The notes under the pieces are model-generated. The model ran no database searches and was not told where the DNA came from. It was given only the letters and a program-made list of their open reading frames with translations. Source: a bacterium (GTDB lineage: Bacteria; Bacteroidota; Ignavibacteria; Ignavibacteriales; Ignavibacteriaceae). Taken from it: 64,000 nucleotides of DNA. Shown here one piece after another: positions 33,669 through 42,220 of the stretch (position 1 is its first letter; every line of letters begins with the position of its first letter). The DNA is taken from positions 1,116,001 to 1,180,000 of the forward strand of contig JADJWC010000001.1 in assembly GCA_016716565.1 (NCBI GenBank), written 5' to 3'. The position numbers were made by a program, and so were the translations under genes.

Positions 33669-36231
33669 TCAGAAAAAAGAATTCTCAGGATTTGAGAATG
33701 TAATTGTATCCTGGGCGGATACGGTAAGTATCACCAAATTTGAAAATGTTACTTTAGCAGATGTTTTTGAAGCCATTAAAGGTGATGAAGAATTAAAGAA
33801 AAAAATAGATCTAATACGCTCGATTAAGGATGCTAAAAAAAGGCAAGATAAAAAATCTGAAATTCTACCATATTTTGTAATAGGAGAATTCACAGACAAC
33901 AAAAGAAAAAATGCAAATCTAATCTCTACCCAACATATGATTTTTGATTATGATCATCTTGGGAGAAAACTAAAAGGAAAAAGAAAGCAGTTAATTGAAG
34001 ATCCACGAGTAAATTTCATATTCACTTCACCGAGCGGAGACGGGTTAAAAGTTGGTTATAAGTTAGATAATCCAATAACCGACTCTGAAACATTTTCAGC
34101 AATATATAAATACTACGCAAATCAACTTGGCCTCGAACTAGGTGAAAAAGCTGATAAAACTTCTGCTGCATCAAATCCCTGTTATTTTAGTATTGACTCA
34201 GAGATATACACTCATCCAAATTCGCTAGTGCTTACAACTAATATTTCAAAAGAGGAACTTGATAAATTTAGAACTCATAGTAAAATCGATTGGGATGAAG
34301 TTGGAGAAGCACTAAATGGTCTCAGTAGTCCGAGAACACCAATGGCCAGAAAAATGATTGGAATGATGATGGGAAGAAGTATCCCACGGGAGATTGCAAT
34401 TGGATTACTGCGTGGATGGAATAAATTAAATAACCCACCCCTGCCAGATGACAAAATCATCTATACAGTTAATGATATGTATGATCGATACGAGCAGCAG
34501 ATAGATACTGTTCCTGTGAAGTTTTTAGAAAAAGGTAGTGCTTATTTCAAGAAAGTATTTCTGAAAGGGAAATGGGAAGAAGTTCAAGTCACAACATTTA
34601 TGATCATTCCCAATGAACTGCTTGTGTTAGAGTATAGTGATTGTTTAGTATGTGAAATAGTCACCTCTGCGGGTATTCATTATGAAAATGTAAAAATTGA
34701 GAACACGGACTGGCATACAAAGCAGAAATTTCAGAAAGCACTTGGGCATCAGGATTGCGTGTTCCTTGGAACAGATCACGATCTGCAAGCCTTGTGTCAG
34801 TTTATTCAGGTTCTAATACCATTAAGGAAAGAAGCCACTAAAGTTATTGGGTTATATAATAATGAGACCTGGGTAACAGAAAAATATAATATTAAGAAAG
34901 ATATTATTAGTAAGGATCAAGCAATAGTTCCTTATGATAGGGGCAAGGATGCATTCTACCACGGCATTAACTACACGAAAATAAATGATGAGGAGTATCA
35001 GGGATTGTTAACTGATTTTTATGAAAACGTTTTTCGATTAAATGAAAAAAATAAAATAGCTTCTTATTTAGGCTGGCTATTCGCTACTCCTCTTAAACCG
35101 TTATTGACAGATTTGGCAGACGGGTTTCCACTTCTATTTCATCACGGATCTCAGGGAGCTGGAAAGACAAGTCTTTCACAACTATTTATGAGATTAGTCG
35201 GATATTCAAACCCTGATCCTAAATCCTGCACAATGAAACTTTTCCCTATGCTCAAGATGCTATCAAGCACGAATGCAATCCCTCAATGGTATGATGAATT
35301 TAAGAAAGCCGATATGAAGGAAACGGATGTTGATAATTTGCTGAGATATATGCGAAGAGCATATAAAGGTGAGGTAGAAGACAAGGGTCGGGCAGATCAG
35401 ACTGTCGAAACTTATAATATTACCGCACCTATGGCCGTTATGGGAGAATGGAACATTAACCAACCTGCTATAATGGAAAGAGTAATTTTGATACGGTTTA
35501 ATGATTTTGTTAAGAAGAATATTGAATCTCAGGAAGCATTCAGAATTATTAAGAATCTTGAGCTTGAGGCTTTTATGCCCAGATATATTAGCTATTGCCT
35601 GGGGCAGAACATTAAGGCTTTATTTAATAGTTCACAAAATATAGTAGCCAAGCAATTTGAAAATACATTCATTGCTCCTAGAATTCTGAATAATCTTTCC
35701 GTTCTAATCACAGGATTAGAGTTGTTCATTGGTTTTGCTAAAGAGAATAAGATTGTAATTCAAGAAATCGATTATAAAGAATTACTTAACTATCAATTAA
35801 AGGAAATTACCGGATCAAATAATGGAAGTGTCAAATCTGCTGTTGATCAGCTAATTGAGGAATTGGCAATAATGGCAGAAAAGGAAGAGATTAAGAGTCC
35901 TGATGATTATAAGAAGGTTAAAACAAATAATTCAATCAATGCTTTGGCGATTAGATTTAATAAAGTTTTTCCCGACTTTGTTGTGTATGCTAAGAAAACT
36001 AACTACGAAGGAGATCTACTCGACAAATCATCTTATATAAAAATGTTCGATGATTGTAATTATGTAATTCAAAAAAATATGGCGGTAAAAATGGGTGATA
36101 AAACGCAGCGTTGTTTAGTTATAGATATTGATAAAGCGAAAACGACGGGATTAAATATTTATGGATTACTTGAAGCAGATGAAAGTAATGCCAAATTTGA
36201 AAATGACGAACTAATAATTGGGAATAATTAA
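33637..36231 (+). CDS. Primase-helicase of a mobile element (BT4734/VirE-N type with P-loop domain)
   Basis: This 864-residue replication protein has two parts. The N-terminal 220 residues form a BT4734/VirE-N-like primase-type domain, with FDYDHLG and the FTSPSGDGLKVGY motif that resembles the SPSGxGLK of such primases. The central and C-terminal part is a VapE/D5-type helicase with the Walker A loop HHGSQGAGKTSLSQ, a Walker B-like NAIPQWYDEFK and an arginine-rich region after it. It should initiate replication of the integrated element. The start lies inside the preceding gene, so the two are coupled. A cluster of GTTAC repeats begins two bases after its stop, as expected for a cis-acting origin. 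Confidence 0.82.
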   Translation: MLNNTGEVNLNQKKEFSGFENVIVSWADTVSITKFENVTLADVFEAIKGDEELKKKIDLIRSIKDAKKRQDKKSEILPYFVIGEFTDNKRKNANLISTQHMIFDYDHLGRKLKGKRKQLIEDPRVNFIFTSPSGDGLKVGYKLDNPITDSETFSAIYKYYANQLGLELGEKADKTSAASNPCYFSIDSEIYTHPNSLVLTTNISKEELDKFRTHSKIDWDEVGEALNGLSSPRTPMARKMIGMMMGRSIPREIAIGLLRGWNKLNNPPLPDDKIIYTVNDMYDRYEQQIDTVPVKFLEKGSAYFKKVFLKGKWEEVQVTTFMIIPNELLVLEYSDCLVCEIVTSAGIHYENVKIENTDWHTKQKFQKALGHQDCVFLGTDHDLQALCQFIQVLIPLRKEATKVIGLYNNETWVTEKYNIKKDIISKDQAIVPYDRGKDAFYHGINYTKINDEEYQGLLTDFYENVFRLNEKNKIASYLGWLFATPLKPLLTDLADGFPLLFHHGSQGAGKTSLSQLFMRLVGYSNPDPKSCTMKLFPMLKMLSSTNAIPQWYDEFKKADMKETDVDNLLRYMRRAYKGEVEDKGRADQTVETYNITAPMAVMGEWNINQPAIMERVILIRFNDFVKKNIESQEAFRIIKNLELEAFMPRYISYCLGQNIKALFNSSQNIVAKQFENTFIAPRILNNLSVLITGLELFIGFAKENKIVIQEIDYKELLNYQLKEITGSNNGSVKSAVDQLIEELAIMAEKEEIKSPDDYKKVKTNNSINALAIRFNKVFPDFVVYAKKTNYEGDLLDKSSYIKMFDDCNYVIQKNMAVKMGDKTQRCLVIDIDKAKTTGLNIYGLLEADESNAKFENDELIIGNN

Positions 36232-36233
36232 AA

Positions 36234-36437
36234 GTTACAGGTGGTTACATATGGTTACTAATACTATGTAACCACAAATCATTAGAAATTGTATTAGAAT
36301 TACAGAAATAATAAATCAGTTACAGAGTTACATAATTAAAGAGATAGTATATATAAATCATAATTACTTATACTTTAATATGAATTTTTATTTACTTAAG
36401 GTAATAGAAAATGCCAGTAACTATGTAACCAAGTAAC
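36234..36437. repeat. Cluster of GTTAC/GTAAC repeats, candidate origin or operator array
   Basis: Nine copies occur in 204 bases. GTTAC lies at 36234, 36244, 36254, 36319 and 36327; GTAAC lies at 36268, 36417, 36425 and 36433. Spacing is regular (10, 10; 8; 8, 8). GTGGTTACATA (36241-36251) and TATGTAACCAC (36265-36275) form a perfect 11-bp inverted repeat. The cluster follows the replication gene immediately. Confidence 0.65.
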
Positions 36438-36482
36438 TAGTTCAGATCTACTACAAACAACCCAGCCACTAAAAATTAAACC

Positions 36483-36519
36483 GTGGTAGGGACGTTTAAT
36501 TAAACTACCAAAATACCAC
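36483..36519 (+). promoter_or_regulatory. Leader hairpin before the 97-aa gene
   Basis: GTGGTA (36483-36488) pairs with TACCAC (36514-36519), and the overlapping GGTAG (36485-36489) with CTACC (36505-36509), so two alternative stems are possible. TTTAATTAAA lies in the loop. The ribosome site GGAGGA follows 10 bases later. Confidence 0.45.
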
Positions 36520-36541
36520 CGAAAAATGGAGGACTTAGAAA

Positions 36542-36835
36542 ATGAGAGACACTAGTTACAGTATGACGCAAAGGCTAATTAAAACTTTGGGAATTGAAGA
36601 AGTTGAAAAAGCGTGGATAAAAAAAGGTATGTATGCCTGTAAAGAACTAAGCAAACGAATGAATGAATATGTTAGCCCCTATGTTCTCAGGTATATGAGT
36701 AACAAGTACAACTGGAAAAGAAAAATTTCTAAAGATAGCCCGATATATAAGGGTGTTAAGGCTGGAACAGTTCCGGCAAGCCATTACCGGCACCTCATTT
36801 TTAATATGGAGGTAAATGAAGATGTTAAAATATGA
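36542..36835 (+). CDS. Hypothetical protein (97 aa)
   Basis: This 97-residue basic protein has an N-terminal helix and a KRMNEYVSPYVLRYMSNKYNWKRK segment that could be a helix-turn-helix-like DNA-binding unit (AYxLAxxxxVSPxTVRxW-like spacing). It then has a short loop with GVKAGTVPASHYRHL. GGAGGA lies 9 bases before the ATG. Similar small phage regulators bind early operators, and the GTTAC array lies 100 bases upstream, but no family match is certain. It overlaps the next gene by 14 bases. Confidence 0.55.
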   Translation: MRDTSYSMTQRLIKTLGIEEVEKAWIKKGMYACKELSKRMNEYVSPYVLRYMSNKYNWKRKISKDSPIYKGVKAGTVPASHYRHLIFNMEVNEDVKI

Positions 36836-37201
36836 CATAATAAATTTCTTAAACAGAAATCCTGAACTCACCTATAATGGTATAGAGAGGAATAAATATA
36901 ATCCAAGGTATAAGGAGCAGAGAGTTGCTCTTTATGAAAGTCTTGACGAAATAGTAAAATGTATGGATTGGTTGGATAGTTTTATGTCCCATCTGATCGT
37001 AAAAAGGATGAAACTAACAGTTATATACTTAAGCATTATGTTGAAAAGTATTTCAAGCAGTACATCTCCAACGGCGCTTTTATAGCTGCATATAAGATGA
37101 AAAATTATAATTACATGACAGAAGACGATAATCCTAATATATATATCAGATTGCATCCAAAACCGCTTGAGGATCATAGAATTTTATATAGGAACAGATA
37201 A
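36822..37201 (+). pseudogene. Hypothetical phage protein split by a frameshift
   Basis: The first frame begins at 36822 (GGAGG 9 bases upstream) and reads MLKYDIINFLNRNPELTYNG to about 36985, where it would continue into unlikely sequence and stop at 37085. In the -1 frame the sequence continues sensibly as VPSDRKKDETNSYILKHYVE and YISNGAFIAAYKMKNYNY to a stop at 37199-37201. The join lies at a TTTT run near 36980. The intact protein would have about 126 residues and an unknown function. It could be a real lesion, a sequence error or translational slippage; no classical slippery heptamer is present. Confidence 0.6.
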
Positions 37202-37210
37202 ACCAATATG

Positions 37211-37233
37211 TTAAGCCTCTTACTGGGGCTTAA
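37211..37233. promoter_or_regulatory. Hairpin TTAAGCC-N9-GGCTTAA
   Basis: A perfect 7-bp inverted repeat lies between the frameshifted gene and the 60-aa gene, 9 bases before a GGAGG. Its position is like the hairpins at 33321 and 36483, so a shared leader function or weak terminator is likely. Confidence 0.5.
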
Positions 37234-37254
37234 CTAAATTATGGAGGAATTAAA

Positions 37255-37437
37255 ATGAAAAATAATATTGATAAACAGATGCTTGAAAAGCAAAAGAATA
37301 GATTTAAAGAAAAAGCGGATGTAGTTTTTAACAAGCTGCTTGCAAAACAGAAAAAATCAGCCAATCCTTTTGATGAGATGAGAACCCAAACCTGGAATCC
37401 ATCCGGTGAAACCAAACCAGGACCAGATTATGCTTAG
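37255..37437 (+). CDS. Hypothetical protein (60 aa)
   Basis: This 60-residue lysine-rich protein is predicted to be helical in its first 40 residues (LEKQKNRFKEKADVVFNKLLAKQKK) and ends in a proline-rich tail with WNPSGETKPGPDY. TGGAGGAATTAAA gives a clear ribosome site, which supports it as real despite its size. It overlaps the start of the next gene by 8 bases. No known family is recognised. It may be a small nucleic-acid-binding or adaptor protein of the element. Confidence 0.55.
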   Translation: MKNNIDKQMLEKQKNRFKEKADVVFNKLLAKQKKSANPFDEMRTQTWNPSGETKPGPDYA

Positions 37438-37858
37438 ATATTTATTCACATTAGCCACCCTACTCGACTATAAATCAAAGATCAGAAAACATTACAGCCC
37501 AGACACAATAATATCGGACTTGTTTGATGAAGATCTGGATGAAATAGATTTTATTAAGTCTCTATCGGAGCTTGAGCTTATATATGGATTTGAAATCCCA
37601 GAAAATCTGTATGACAGAACAGATTTAACTCTTGGTGAGTTTGCTGAAGAACTCGACAAACTTCCTCCAATCGCTAATGATCTTTACCCCGAATTCTTTG
37701 ATATAAAATTCACCTCAATGAAGTTGACGGAAAGATATATTGAATTGGAAACTAAAACCGATGATGAATCACTTCGAGAAAAGAAATTGATTAAGCAGAA
37801 ATTTGAAGAGCTTGATGATCGCTTGAATGTTTTACTTGGGAATATTTTAGTTAATTAA
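37430..37858 (+). CDS. Hypothetical protein with an acyl-carrier-like segment
   Basis: This 142-residue protein (ATG at 37430, AGGA 9 bases upstream) has a region that reads like an acyl carrier protein: DEIDFIKSLSELELIYGFEIPENL followed by DLTLGEFAEELDKLPP. This matches the helix II-III spacing of carrier proteins, but the phosphopantetheine serine (normally in DSL) is absent. The C-terminal third is a charged helix, probably coiled. The role is unknown; the carrier-like reading is my inference. It ends the + strand arm and is followed directly by a strong terminator shared with the convergent nuclease-like gene. Confidence 0.5.
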   Translation: MLRYLFTLATLLDYKSKIRKHYSPDTIISDLFDEDLDEIDFIKSLSELELIYGFEIPENLYDRTDLTLGEFAEELDKLPPIANDLYPEFFDIKFTSMKLTERYIELETKTDDESLREKKLIKQKFEELDDRLNVLLGNILVN

Positions 37859-37877
37859 GGGGAGTATTTAACTCCCC
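37859..37877. terminator. Bidirectional Rho-independent terminator
   Basis: GGGGAGT (37859-37865) and ACTCCCC (37871-37877) form a perfect 7-bp stem with a 5-base loop, followed on the + strand by CTTTATTATT and on the - strand by TTAATTAACT. It separates the element's + strand arm from the convergent gene at 37883. Confidence 0.8.
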
Positions 37878-37882
37878 CTTTA

Positions 37883-38779
37883 TTATTCAGGTAAATCGTC
37901 TATATTAAACGGACCACGAATCTTATTCGGATCAAATCTATCTTTCAGGGTATATTCTTTTCCCGAAGAATAAAATGGTTTTATACTACCATCAGTAAAT
38001 TGAATCTGAAAATTTGGATTAGACCCTTCCCCAGTCCTTCCGAACCAGATTAGCTGGGGTATTTTATTAAACTTTTTCCGAATCATTTCTAGCTTGGGTT
38101 TTAATGATTTCATAAAATCTTCTTCGTTTACTGCTCTTGATCGAGAATTAGAATCAATTTGATTATCAATGCTAATCAAAAAATCCCTTACCTGATTCCA
38201 TTCATCGGGATATTTAGTAGGAAGATCTTTTGGAAACTCTGAAAAGGATAACGCTTCTGTTTGGGATAATTGTTTTTTGGTTTTAGTAGGTACTATATAT
38301 ATAACAACAACATCCCTGATGGTATTCAAATATTCGGTAAATGGTTTAAGCTCATCAAGTACATATTTATATTTATTTGGCTCATTTGAATTATTCCTAA
38401 TCTGTATGATATCTTCATACAAAAAACCAGCTGTTTTATTCCATATATTTTTTTGTATAGCCTGATATGTATCGAGTTGTTCTGGTTTGTAAGATGAGGC
38501 AGCTGTTTTTAATTCAACGAATAATAAAAGACCTTTCTCACGGTTAATTAACAGCCAATCTATATTGGTCGATTGATTATTCTCTTTTTTAAGTGGAAAC
38601 TCAGGCAAAATCATTTCTGCTTTACCACTTAACTTGGGATTATTCTTAAGAAAATCAGATATCAGATCTTCTATAAAAATACTTAAGAAAGGAGAAATAG
38701 CCCTCTCTATTTGAAGCTTAGGGATTTTATTGTAATTAACAAGCTTTTCAAAGTATTCACCTAAAAATAAATTTTCCAT
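37883..38779 (-). CDS. PD-(D/E)XK nuclease-like protein (possible defence gene)
   Basis: This 298-residue protein has a nuclease-like core in its N-terminal half. An Asp in TNIDWLLI, then LLFVELKTA (E-x-K) and a helix with QLDTYQAIQ follow the order of PD-(D/E)XK endonucleases. A second half with FPKDLPTKYPDEWNQVRDFL and LIWFGRTGEGSNPNFQIQF is unfamiliar. It pairs with a small upstream gene that overlaps its start by 23 bases, a layout like toxin-antitoxin or two-gene defence units. It sits at the edge of the defence-rich part. Activity is inferred from motifs only. Confidence 0.6.
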   Translation of the reverse strand: MENLFLGEYFEKLVNYNKIPKLQIERAISPFLSIFIEDLISDFLKNNPKLSGKAEMILPEFPLKKENNQSTNIDWLLINREKGLLLFVELKTAASSYKPEQLDTYQAIQKNIWNKTAGFLYEDIIQIRNNSNEPNKYKYVLDELKPFTEYLNTIRDVVVIYIVPTKTKKQLSQTEALSFSEFPKDLPTKYPDEWNQVRDFLISIDNQIDSNSRSRAVNEEDFMKSLKPKLEMIRKKFNKIPQLIWFGRTGEGSNPNFQIQFTDGSIKPFYSSGKEYTLKDRFDPNKIRGPFNIDDLPE

Positions 38780-39026
38780 ATCGCTCCCCTAAATAATTAT
38801 TTAATTCATCCTCATTCTCAAACTCAATTATTTTGACCAACTGGTCTAGGATATCCTGATCATCTTCATCTAAAAAATCAGCTAACGTACCTTCATCAAT
38901 AATTAAATAGAACTTACCATCTTTAGATGCTTTATAAATTGCACCGCCTTCAAAGCCGCCAATCATTTTTGAGTCGGGAAATAGTTTTCTGTAGTTAAAA
39001 CCAAATTTGTGTTTATAGATTTTCAT
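38757..39026 (-). CDS. Small hypothetical protein paired with the nuclease-like gene
   Basis: This acidic 89-residue protein contains IYKASKDGKFYLIIDEGTLADFLDEDDQDIL. Its predicted mixed alpha/beta character and strong negative charge would suit an inhibitor or antitoxin of the nuclease-like neighbour, which it overlaps by 23 bases. It is translated first in the pair. There is no family I can name. The start at 39026 lacks a strong ribosome site. The antitoxin idea is inference from order, size and charge. Confidence 0.55.
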   Translation of the reverse strand: MKIYKHKFGFNYRKLFPDSKMIGGFEGGAIYKASKDGKFYLIIDEGTLADFLDEDDQDILDQLVKIIEFENEDELNNYLGERYGKFIFR

Positions 39027-39071
39027 TTACAACCAAAAAATACTATTCAAATAGGGCAGAGAAAAGAATTA

Positions 39072-39159
39072 AAAAAAGATTCCAAACCTCGCTTTACCAA
39101 AGTGGGTACCTAGAACCGAACCGCTGGCTTTTACGTGGTTTACTTCAAACTCATTCTTT
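39072..39159. repeat. Boundary repeat, copy 1
   Basis: This stretch resembles 42221-42300. Both begin AAAAAAA, have a GGTGGTAGGGTCCC / GTGGGTACC-like middle and end in TTCAAACTCATTCTTT / TGCAAACTCATTCTCA. Each can be read on the minus strand as a short protein end (EFEVNHVKASGS; EFAVNLIKRWG). The two copies flank the LRR-unknown-WYL cassette. The 39027-39307 gap holds nothing else. Confidence 0.45.
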
Positions 39160-39307
39160 GGTTAGCCTGGATTCCCCAAAGATAATCAAGTTTCAAAATT
39201 TCATTTAGTTTTTTATTCCAGCCTAAATAGTCAATTTTTATCATTCAATGATAAGAAACAAATAAATGCCAAATCTATAATTGTAAAATAAAAATAGGCA
39301 TTTTTAA

Positions 39308-40486
39308 ATGAGACAGGATAATAAAGTATTAGAAAACTACAGTGAACCTAAGTATGTGTTTCAGGTAGGGGATTATCACGGAGTAATTTTAATTGACTAT
39401 ACTCCTGATAAAAAATACGAAACTTATATCGATTTAACTTTGACAAAGGATGATAAACATTTTGTTACATTCTTTGCCAAAATGAATTATAATGAATCTT
39501 ATACTGCTTCCGAATCCAAGTTTGGATATTCTGATGATTTTACTGCAAAAGTTAAACAGATTGTAAGAAATACCCCTTTCTATCAGGTAAATGACGTGCT
39601 TCATAGTTTTATGCCCATCGGACCAGAAGTGTTCATTGATTTAGTTGAAGAGTATTTGCACGAATTGTATAATATCAAAGAAAAGTTTATTTGTTTTCAG
39701 ATTGCTGATAAAGAAATAAAAAAATATTACAACCAGGATGCTGATGAAGAAAAACTTATTTCTTATCAAAGCATAAATGATTACTTTTATGTCTGCAAAT
39801 CAATATTTGAATGCCGTGTGAGCAAATCTGAGAAACTCATGATTGATGACTACAATTTTCCGGACTTCCCTGAAATCTTATTAACATTTACCTGGCTAAA
39901 AGAGATTGAACTATATGAATTGATTTTTTCCGATATTCCTGAAGACTTTACCAGATTGAAGAATCTAAAATCCTTATCACTTAAACTTAAATTTTTAGAT
40001 AAACTTCCATCAACACTACAGAGATTAACAGAACTGGAGAAGTTAAAATTGGAAAGGACAAGTATCACAGAACTACCAGATAACTTATTTGAATTGGATA
40101 GGTTAAAGGAGTTGATGATAGTAAATAACAAAGGACTTAAACGAATTCCAGAAATCATTTCAAGATTAAAGAACCTAGAATTCCTTTATCTTCACTCAAA
40201 CGATCTAAGTTCAATACCTAAGACCATTTTCAGATTAGAGAACCTGAAAGTTCTGCATCTGGGAAATAATAAAATTGAAGAAATTCCTGCTGAGCTAACC
40301 GCACTGCCTGGATTAAGAGTTCTAAATCTTAAAGGTAACAGATTTAAGAAACTCCCGGATGATTTATTTGAAATGAAAAGTATCGAAGAGGTTGATCTTT
40401 CAAATAATCCCTCATTGAATTCTGACGAGGTTTATGATTTACTGATGAAATCTGGCAGAAGAGATAAAATAAATTTAGTTTTGTAA
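39308..40486 (+). CDS. Leucine-rich-repeat protein
   Basis: This 392-residue protein has an N-terminal domain of about 190 residues without known motifs, then about eight leucine-rich repeats of the LPxxLxxLxxLxxLxLxxNxL type (from LKNLKSLSLKLKFLDKLP to KSIEEVDLSNNPSLN). There is no signal peptide or membrane segment, so it should be cytosolic. LRRs in bacterial defence islands can act as sensors, as in Avs-like proteins, but there is no STAND ATPase here. It is followed 25 bases later by an unknown gene and probably shares its transcript. Function is unknown. Confidence 0.8.
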   Translation: MRQDNKVLENYSEPKYVFQVGDYHGVILIDYTPDKKYETYIDLTLTKDDKHFVTFFAKMNYNESYTASESKFGYSDDFTAKVKQIVRNTPFYQVNDVLHSFMPIGPEVFIDLVEEYLHELYNIKEKFICFQIADKEIKKYYNQDADEEKLISYQSINDYFYVCKSIFECRVSKSEKLMIDDYNFPDFPEILLTFTWLKEIELYELIFSDIPEDFTRLKNLKSLSLKLKFLDKLPSTLQRLTELEKLKLERTSITELPDNLFELDRLKELMIVNNKGLKRIPEIISRLKNLEFLYLHSNDLSSIPKTIFRLENLKVLHLGNNKIEEIPAELTALPGLRVLNLKGNRFKKLPDDLFEMKSIEEVDLSNNPSLNSDEVYDLLMKSGRRDKINLVL

Positions 40487-40511
40487 TGAACATACGAGAA
40501 AGAGTTTTGAA

Positions 40512-41216
40512 TTGAAAAAGAAATTGTTAGAATGTTATAAAAACTATTTTGGTTCAGGTAACCCAGAGGCAAAATATTGGATCTTAGGCTTTGAACCAGG
40601 AGGAAACCCTTTGGATAACGAATATATGCACCATATAAAGTTCGATAATGAAAAAGATTTTGTTAAGTTTTCTCAAGATTATAGTAATGAGAAAGTTGAA
40701 CCTGGCCTCCTAACTCAACTTATCACATTATTAATTGAATTAGGTTTGAAAGCAAGTTACGAAATCAATCCAACTGAAAGGAAAATTAGTTTTAGCTCAA
40801 CTGGCGATGCATTTTATGTAAATCTCTTTCTATTAAAATTTCCAAGTGAAAAAGATGAAAGAAATGGTGAATACCTTGAGGTATTTAAAGAGTATTTTGA
40901 AATTGAAGTTGATTCTGCTTTAAGAAATATCTTATATCCTGAGACTTTTATTTTGCAAAGGCAAGGCCAGTTAATGAATTATTTAATGAAGCCTAAAACG
41001 ATTTTTGTATTAAAAAAAGGATGGAATGAATATTATTTCAAATTACTTGGGTTAAATATTCCATATGAAATTCAATTTCCTTATGATGATAATAATAAAG
41101 ATCAGTGTGATATCTATCGAAGTGGTAAACATCTGATTGTTTTTATGAAAAATGGTAGATTTTCATATGATGGAATATCTCAGGTACTACGGAAAATTGA
41201 TGAACTCTATAACTAA
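40512..41216 (+). CDS. Unrecognised protein, possibly of the uracil-DNA-glycosylase fold
   Basis: This 234-residue protein begins MKKKLLECYKNYFGSGNPEA and has a YWILGFEPGGNPLDNEY segment that recalls the first motif of the uracil-DNA-glycosylase superfamily (ILGxxPG). A later FVLKKGWNEYYFKLLG and a histidine-bearing KHLIVFMKNG could be the last strands, but I cannot confirm a second catalytic motif. A TTG start at 40512 is supported by GAAAGAG upstream. It is paired with the LRR gene. The fold suggestion is weak; otherwise it is unknown. Confidence 0.55.
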   Translation: MKKKLLECYKNYFGSGNPEAKYWILGFEPGGNPLDNEYMHHIKFDNEKDFVKFSQDYSNEKVEPGLLTQLITLLIELGLKASYEINPTERKISFSSTGDAFYVNLFLLKFPSEKDERNGEYLEVFKEYFEIEVDSALRNILYPETFILQRQGQLMNYLMKPKTIFVLKKGWNEYYFKLLGLNIPYEIQFPYDDNNKDQCDIYRSGKHLIVFMKNGRFSYDGISQVLRKIDELYN

Positions 41217-41383
41217 AAAAATATCAGAACTCCAATGAGAACCATTGCAGATAGTATGAGCTTAAAGCAACCCTTGAAAATCCCGCCAAAGAAATACCAT
41301 ATTAAGACAAATACAATTAATTCCATAACACTTGATAACTTAGCTCAAACGAATCGAAAAATCTTATCATTAGATGATAAAAA

Positions 41384-42205
41384 ATGAAAAGTTATGTTGA
41401 TGACATACTACGCAGATCAGAAATGATAGCAAGGGTAATGAATGGGGAAGTATTGTCAAAAGCGGATGCTGCTGACTTATTCAAAGTTTCGGAGATTACA
41501 ATCAATCGTGATATTAAAGCTCTGCGGGAGCTTGGGATAAGTATATTTAGCAAAAAGAATAAGCTGATACTTGAAGAAACTCCTCGGTGCTCGGAACTCA
41601 TTTCGATTGCCTCTGATTACCTTCCATTAAAATTGAATTCTGATGTCTTTCACAAGCAAGTAAAAGTCTTTAGCAAGTCTGATAAAAAAGATTTCTTTTC
41701 GAAGCTAGTTCTCCTGTCTAAAGCTGTAGATGAAAGCTTGATTGTGGATCTGGCTTACAAAAGATTCTATGACAACAAAATAAATGAATACAATTTGTAT
41801 CCAGTTAGGTTGACGAATGTTGGGTTAAATTGGATTTTGCATGCATTCAAGGCAGAGGAGGATGTGATTAAATCATTTTACTTGAGTAGAATCCAAAAAT
41901 TCAAGTTAACAGATAAAAAGTTCAGCAAGTTATCTCTTCCAATAAATAAAGAAGAATTGTTTGATATAGAACTTAAGTTTGATTTTCGAGTCTGGGATGA
42001 AATACTTGATAAGATTTGGTTTGAATCATTTGAGCTTGAGGAGAATGAAGGATATATTATTCTGAAAACCAAACAACCAATTACAAACTCACTTGCTGCA
42101 TGGTGTATAAGTTGGTGGGATACTATTGAAATATTGAAGCCTACTGAATTGAAAAGTCAAATTGATGAGATGATACAAGAATATCAAAGTAAGAATAGGG
42201 GATAA
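41384..42205 (+). CDS. WYL-domain transcriptional regulator
   Basis: This 273-residue protein starts with an HTH of the HTH_11 type (residues 10-60: LSKADAADLFKVSEITINRD, then IKALRELGI). It continues into a WYL-type ligand-binding domain (LIVDLAYKRFYDNKINEYNL, then YPVRLTNVGLNWILHAF) and a C-terminal WCX-like region. WYL regulators such as CapW and BrxR repress phage-defence operons until damage or nucleic acid signals arise. Here it ends a three-gene + strand cassette and faces the convergent gene at 42385. The typical WYL residues are changed (LYPVRL), so ligand specificity may differ. Confidence 0.82.
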   Translation: MKSYVDDILRRSEMIARVMNGEVLSKADAADLFKVSEITINRDIKALRELGISIFSKKNKLILEETPRCSELISIASDYLPLKLNSDVFHKQVKVFSKSDKKDFFSKLVLLSKAVDESLIVDLAYKRFYDNKINEYNLYPVRLTNVGLNWILHAFKAEEDVIKSFYLSRIQKFKLTDKKFSKLSLPINKEELFDIELKFDFRVWDEILDKIWFESFELEENEGYIILKTKQPITNSLAAWCISWWDTIEILKPTELKSQIDEMIQEYQSKNRG

Positions 42206-42220
42206 TGCTAAATAGCTCTC

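Noticed and set aside
36970..36995. Programmed -1 frameshift in the 36822 gene
   Set aside because: There is a TTTT run but no classical X-XXY-YYZ heptamer or clear downstream stem, so an indel is the simpler explanation.
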